Assembly (NCBI RefSeq): GCF_001983105.1
Contig: NZ_MOMC01000031.1
Location: 5,028-14,135, forward strand
Direction of reading: 5' to 3'
DNA from: Pseudofrankia asymbiotica
Lineage (GTDB): Bacteria > Actinomycetota > Actinomycetes > Frankiales > Frankiaceae
DNA: 9,108 nt
The translations under genes and the position numbers were made by a program. The notes beneath the pieces were generated by a model. It ran no database searches. It was given only the letters and a program-made list of their open reading frames with translations, and was not told the DNA's origin. Positions 5,866-9,108 of this stretch are shown here, piece after piece. The stretch's first letter is position 1. Each line of letters begins with the position of its first letter.

Positions 5866-8079
5866 TCAGCGGGAGTCCCAGCGGAGCTGGCCGTGGTAGC
5901 CGTGGCCGGTGGTCAGCTGACGGTCGGGCTTGTCCGCGTCCCTGACGTTGGTCATGTAGATCTCGCGGTCGCCTGGGTTGTTCGGGTCCCGGTTGGACGT
6001 GAAGGTCAGGATGCTGCTGCTTCCAGGGGACCAGGCCGGGTCCTGGTCGTCGGCGCCGCGCTCCTTGGTGACCACCCCGACCTTCTTGGTGCTCACGTCC
6101 ATCACGTAGACCTCGAGCTCGTCGGTGCCGCCGTTGCTGTCGTTGCCTTTCACCAGTCGGCTGAACGCGAGCTGCTTGCCGTCCGACGACCAGGTCGGGT
6201 CCGCGTCGAGGTTGCCGGTCGTGGCGTTCTCGGCCTTGTTGAGCGGCACCGCCTTGGAGCCCGGCTCGGCCGAGATCACCACCAGGAAGCCCCGGTCGCC
6301 GCCGGTCTCGCTCGACCAGTAAGCGATCCGCTCCCCGTCCGGCGACCAGGAGGGGTCGGTCGCCTGCGGTGCCGTGTCCAGCCTCCGGACCGAGGATCCG
6401 TCCATCGCGATGATGTAGAGGCCCGGTCGCGCCTGGCCGGTCTCGTCGGTGGTCGACCGGATCACCACGAACTTGCCCTCAGGGGAGATCGACGGCCGGG
6501 CGTCCCGAACGATGGAGATGTTCGCCGCCGGACCCGACGTGAACAACGGGACCGATTGGCCGGATCCGTCGGCCGCGATCGCCATCATGGTGTTCTTGAC
6601 GCCCTGATCGATGTAGAAGATCGTCTGGCGGTCCGGGCTGATGGCCGGGAGCAACAGGTCGTCAGGCCCACTGATGACGGGCTTGAACTGGGTGATCGGT
6701 GGTCCGCCCGCGGCCGGGTTGTCGGGGTCAGGCACCTGCGCGGTGACGATGTGGTACTTCGGGTCGCTTCCGACCTTCTGGGCGAGGACCATGGTGTCCA
6801 GGCCCAGCGGGGCGGCCGATCGGGGCAGGAACGCGCTCGGGTCGTTCGACTTGTCCTTGTCCTTCAGGACCATCGGCAGCACGGCGGCGAGCGCGGCGAT
6901 CACCACGACGGCCGCGACGATGCCGAGGATGAGCGGTCTGCGGCCGCGGCGCTTCTCTGGCTGTCCGGCCGGCGCCTGGCCGGGATGGCCGTACTGCGGC
7001 TGCCCGGGATGTCCATACTGCTGGGCGCCGACGGAGGGAGCGTCGGCGTACCGGGTCGCGGCCTGGGTCGGGACGTAGTTCTCGTCGGCGGGCTGGCCGG
7101 GACGGGTGGCGGCGAGGGTGGCGTAGTCGGCCTGGCCGGGGCCGCCGCTGGTGGCCGGGCCCCTGCCGCCCGCCGGGGCCGGGGGCACCTTCCAGTCGGC
7201 GAGCACGTTGGTGACCTGCTCGTTCTGGTCGCCGGTGTCACCCGCGTCGCCAAGGAGGCGGTCCATCAGCTGGCTGGCGTTCGGTCGCTCGTACGGGTTC
7301 TTGCGCATCGAGTCCCAGACGATCGGGCGCAGCGCGGGGTCGACGCCGTCGAGCCTCGGCTCCTCGTTCAGCGCCCGGAAGAGCAGCACCTGCGCGCTGC
7401 CAGCGCCGAACGGGTACTGGCCGGTGGCCGCGAAGGTCACCAGGCCGCCCCAGGCCCAGATGTCGGCCTTCGAGGTGATCGGGTCGCCCCGGACCTGCTC
7501 GGGCGACATGAACGCCGGAGTGCCGAGCTGCTGGAGGTCTCCGGTCAGGCCGGCCCCCGAGTCCAGCGCCCGCGCGATGCCGAAGTCGATGACGCGCGGC
7601 CCGAACGGGGAAAGGACCACGTTCGACGGCTTGAGGTCGCGGTGCACGATGCCGGCGGCGTGGATGGCGCGCAGCGCGGCGGCGACGCCGACGGCGAGCT
7701 GCTCGAGGTTCGCGTCCGCCAGCGGGCCGCCCCGGCTGACGAACGACTGCAGCGTCGGGCCCTCGATGAACTCGGTGACCAGGTAGGGCTGCTCGGCCTC
7801 CGGGTCGAAGTCCAGGACCTCGGCGGTGCAGACCCGGGCGACCCGGCGCGCGGTGGCCGCCTCCTGGCGGAACCGGCTACGGAACTGCGCGTCGTCGGCC
7901 ACGTCGGCCCGCACGACCTTGATGGCGACGAGCCGACCAAGCTCCGACCGCCCCAGATAGACGGTTCCCATGCCGCCCTGGCCCAGCTTGCCCAGCAGCG
8001 TGTAGTTGCCCAGCGTCCGCGGGTCGTTCTCGCCCAGCGGTGTCGCGCGGCTGCTGACGTTCGCCTCTGACGACGTCAT
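5866..8079 (-). CDS. Transmembrane Ser/Thr protein kinase with TolB/PD40 propeller sensor region
   Basis: A 737-residue Hanks-type kinase. The catalytic domain spans about 26-277: glycine loop GQGGMG (33-38), VAIK with Lys54, helix-C Glu73, HRDLKPSN with Asp148 and Asn153, DFG with Asp165, and GTPAFMSPEQ (186-195), with SPE in place of the usual APE. All catalytic residues are present, so it should be active. A Gly/Pro/Gln-rich juxtamembrane linker (about 300-377) contains QYGHPGQ twice. KRRGRRPLILGIVAAVVVIAALAAVLPMVL (376-405) is the single membrane helix. The outer part (406-737) has repeated PD40-type strands ISPEGK (531), WSPDGE (578), WSSDGK (630) and WSPGSS (683), as in TolB-like propellers; it has no PASTA domains. 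Ligand unknown. ATG 8079 has GAGGT 6 nt upstream. It is monocistronic by position, ending at a strong terminator. Confidence 0.95.
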   Translation of the reverse strand: MTSSEANVSSRATPLGENDPRTLGNYTLLGKLGQGGMGTVYLGRSELGRLVAIKVVRADVADDAQFRSRFRQEAATARRVARVCTAEVLDFDPEAEQPYLVTEFIEGPTLQSFVSRGGPLADANLEQLAVGVAAALRAIHAAGIVHRDLKPSNVVLSPFGPRVIDFGIARALDSGAGLTGDLQQLGTPAFMSPEQVRGDPITSKADIWAWGGLVTFAATGQYPFGAGSAQVLLFRALNEEPRLDGVDPALRPIVWDSMRKNPYERPNASQLMDRLLGDAGDTGDQNEQVTNVLADWKVPPAPAGGRGPATSGGPGQADYATLAATRPGQPADENYVPTQAATRYADAPSVGAQQYGHPGQPQYGHPGQAPAGQPEKRRGRRPLILGIVAAVVVIAALAAVLPMVLKDKDKSNDPSAFLPRSAAPLGLDTMVLAQKVGSDPKYHIVTAQVPDPDNPAAGGPPITQFKPVISGPDDLLLPAISPDRQTIFYIDQGVKNTMMAIAADGSGQSVPLFTSGPAANISIVRDARPSISPEGKFVVIRSTTDETGQARPGLYIIAMDGSSVRRLDTAPQATDPSWSPDGERIAYWSSETGGDRGFLVVISAEPGSKAVPLNKAENATTGNLDADPTWSSDGKQLAFSRLVKGNDSNGGTDELEVYVMDVSTKKVGVVTKERGADDQDPAWSPGSSSILTFTSNRDPNNPGDREIYMTNVRDADKPDRQLTTGHGYHGQLRWDSR

Positions 8080-8148
8080 CGCCCCACCTCTCTCCCTAAC
8101 GGACGCCGGCCACGCGACGGCCCAGAATGACGATCCCGTGCGGGCAGA

Positions 8149-8175
8149 ATGCTACCGTCTGGCGATTTCTACCAA
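8149..8175 (-). promoter_or_regulatory. Possible kinase promoter
   Basis: On the minus strand TTGGTA (8170-8175) and TAGCAT (8149-8154) are separated by 15 bp. They would place the transcript start about 60 nt before ATG 8079. Both hexamers resemble the housekeeping consensus but the spacer is shorter than the usual 17. Confidence 0.35.
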
Positions 8176-8250
8176 TGGGCGGGAAACCAGACCGGCGCAG
8201 TCGTTGCCACGACAGCGGCGCGGGAAGGCCCTGAGCGGAGATCCGCGGAC

Positions 8251-8266
8251 GGCGCCGGCCGGCGCC
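8251..8266. repeat. 16-bp perfect palindrome
   Basis: GGCGCCGGCCGGCGCC is identical on both strands, about 170 bp upstream of the kinase start. It consists only of G and C, so chance or a general GC-rich structure is possible. No role can be assigned. Confidence 0.5.
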
Positions 8267-8847
8267 CCGGCGCCATCCCATGCCTGGCAGGCGGCACGAT
8301 CCGGCCGCCACCCCATGGCACCTCGGGGCGTCACTAGCCACGTCGGTATCCGAGTGGCGCGGAATGTCCAGTTCTCGACTGAACGTCCACCGCGACGCCG
8401 CGGATCGATGCCTTACCGGGCACCGGCGCGGATCAGCGTCGCGCGGCGGCCGGCACCCGCCGCGGCGGCCGGCCCCGGCCGCGGCGGTCACGGCCGCCGA
8501 GAACCGAAGGCCCCCAGCGATCCGCCGCTCGGCCGCCTGGCGGCATCGAACCCGCGAGCTGGTGCCCGCCCGACAAGGGCGCAGTGGTGGGAGAAGGCTG
8601 GACCGCCGGCCGCTGACCCGAACTGACGCCCCCCACGTGCCGGTTCTGGGAGACGGTCCAGCCAGTACCAGCACACCGCGAACAGGCCGCGCCGACCTCG
8701 TATCTTTACGGGTTTCCGAGTATTCCTCGAAAGGTTGGCCGGCGGCCGCTCTCACCGGCGCCCGGCGTGCCCCGGCACCGCTTGGCGCGGTCCGACGCGC
8801 TGGCCGGAGTCTCCCACCTCACCGCTGGCGGCGTGCTCCGCACGGCG

Positions 8848-8879
8848 CCACGGCGGCACGGCACCACGGCGGCACAGCA
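8848..8879. repeat. 16-bp tandem repeat, two copies
   Basis: CCACGGCGGCACGGCA at 8848-8863 is followed directly by a second copy differing at one base (8864-8879). It lies in non-coding sequence upstream of the right-edge gene. Confidence 0.85.
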
Positions 8880-8886
8880 CCGCTAA

Positions 8887-8915
8887 CTCGCTCGCTCACT
8901 CGCTCGCTCACTCGC
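8887..8915. repeat. 12-bp tandem repeat, 2.4 copies
   Basis: CTCGCTCGCTCA occurs exactly twice in tandem (8887-8898 and 8899-8910) and is followed by a partial third copy CTCGC. It has the look of a slippage-prone simple repeat, eight bases after the 16-bp repeat block. Confidence 0.85.
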
Positions 8916-8980
8916 CTGGCGCCACAATACGTGTTTGCACAGCGCGAAGAAATAGCCTCGGGCCGCGGCCGGCATCCGTG

Positions 8981-9022
8981 GACCGGCCTTTGCTCCGCGA
9001 GTGGTCCCTTGACCGGCCTTTG
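8981..9022 (+). promoter_or_regulatory. 12-bp direct repeat, 30 bp apart, overlapping a -35 box
   Basis: GACCGGCCTTTG occurs at 8981-8992 and exactly again at 9011-9022. A start-to-start distance of 30 bp is close to three helical turns, so both lie on the same face of the DNA. The second copy overlaps the -35 hexamer of the promoter at 9009-9037. This arrangement suggests paired binding sites of a regulator of the right-edge gene. Confidence 0.55.
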
Positions 9023-9037
9023 TCGCCCACGTAGCGT
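9009..9037 (+). promoter_or_regulatory. Housekeeping-type promoter of the right-edge gene
   Basis: TTGACC (9009-9014) and TAGCGT (9032-9037) are separated by exactly 17 bp, matching the TTGACA-17-TANNNT pattern well. Transcription would start near 9044, giving a leader of about 36 nt before ATG 9080. Confidence 0.6.
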
Positions 9038-9079
9038 CCGCTGCCAATCCAACGTCTACGGCGCGGAAAGGCATATGCC

Positions 9080-9108
9080 ATGACGGTTCTTGACAGCACG
9101 AGCACCCC
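9080..9108 (+). CDS. Start of an unidentified gene, truncated by the window edge
   Basis: ATG 9080 begins MTVLDSTSTP and runs off the window. GGAAAGG (9065-9071) ends 8 nt before it, and a good promoter lies 43 bp upstream of the start codon. Ten residues are too few to name a product. Another ATG at 9075 stops after two codons and can be ignored. Confidence 0.6.

Larger units (their letters stand above)
8080..9079. other. One-kb divergent intergenic region without a convincing gene
   Basis: Several frames are open here on both strands, but their translations are Arg/Ala/Pro-rich, show no domain, signal or membrane pattern, and differ sharply from the real genes. What can be seen is the kinase promoter area (8149-8175), a 16-bp palindrome (8251-8266), GC-rich low-complexity sequence around 8440-8510, a short AT-richer island near 8701-8735, tandem repeats (8848-8915) and the promoter of the right-edge gene (9009-9037). 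Confidence 0.6.

Noticed and set aside
5830..8070. 746-codon plus-strand open frame opposite the kinase gene
   Set aside because: It is the antisense shadow of a kinase with all catalytic motifs; the shadow has no recognisable domain.
8542..8553. T-loop-like motif (minus strand GGGTTCGATGCC) suggesting a tRNA or attachment site
   Set aside because: No T-stem pairing, acceptor stem or anticodon arm could be built around it.
8096..8755. 219-codon minus-strand frame upstream of the kinase gene
   Set aside because: Arg-rich without any domain pattern; it ends just before the kinase ribosome site and covers the kinase promoter region.
8848..8915. CRISPR-like array
   Set aside because: The repeats are directly adjacent without unique spacers, too short, and no cas gene is present.
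8917..8940. Possible sigma-54 promoter (TGGCGC and TTGCA)
   Set aside because: The distance between the elements is 12 bp instead of about 5, and actinomycetes generally lack sigma-54.
8280..9083. 267-codon plus-strand frame whose TGA overlaps ATG 9080 as ATGA
   Set aside because: The overlap looks like translational coupling, but the protein is Arg-rich and repetitive (LTRSLTRSLTR), and a good promoter lies inside its end. Coincidence is likelier.

Overview
This is a very GC-rich window (mostly C/G third codon positions, GTG starts, Arg/Ala-rich shadow frames) that looks like a chromosomal piece of a high-GC actinomycete. An ArsR-type regulator with a DUF5937-like N-terminus and a Ser/Thr kinase fused to a TolB/PD40 propeller both fit that group. 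A Frankia-like or Streptomyces-like host is my inference; no single marker settles it. I see no insertion sequence, phage gene, CRISPR array, tRNA or rRNA.

Layout, left to right. (1) Positions 2-235, plus strand: the C-terminal end of an alpha/beta-hydrolase-like protein. (2) Positions 337-5041, minus strand: three genes in the same direction. Read in transcription order they are an M20D amidohydrolase of the AbgB/PM20D2 type, a DUF5937/ArsR winged-helix regulator 36 bp downstream, and, after a further 247 bp, a DHA2-like MFS transporter with an unusual extra C-terminal membrane segment and extracytoplasmic tail. Together they look like a small locus for hydrolysing an N-acylated or peptide-like compound and exporting a related molecule under a local repressor. 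The substrate is unknown. (3) Positions 5042-5439: a 398-bp divergent intergenic region with four separate strong inverted repeats, one of which is a better hairpin as plus-strand RNA than as DNA. (4) Positions 5440-5772, plus strand: a 110-residue small membrane protein of unknown function. (5) Positions 5771-5825: a strong hairpin region serving as a likely two-way terminator between convergent genes. (6) Positions 5866-8079, minus strand: a complete transmembrane Ser/Thr kinase with an extracytoplasmic beta-propeller-like sensor region. (7) Positions 8080-9079: a 1-kb stretch with no convincing gene, holding a palindrome, two short tandem-repeat blocks, and a well-formed promoter overlapped by one copy of a 12-bp direct repeat. 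(8) Positions 9080-9108: the first ten codons of a plus-strand gene that runs off the window.

The parts most worth attention are the hairpin-rich region at 5042-5439 with the small membrane protein it precedes, the MFS-plus-extra-domain fusion, and the promoter/direct-repeat arrangement at 8981-9037. I did not find anything that clearly amounts to a new multi-gene system.
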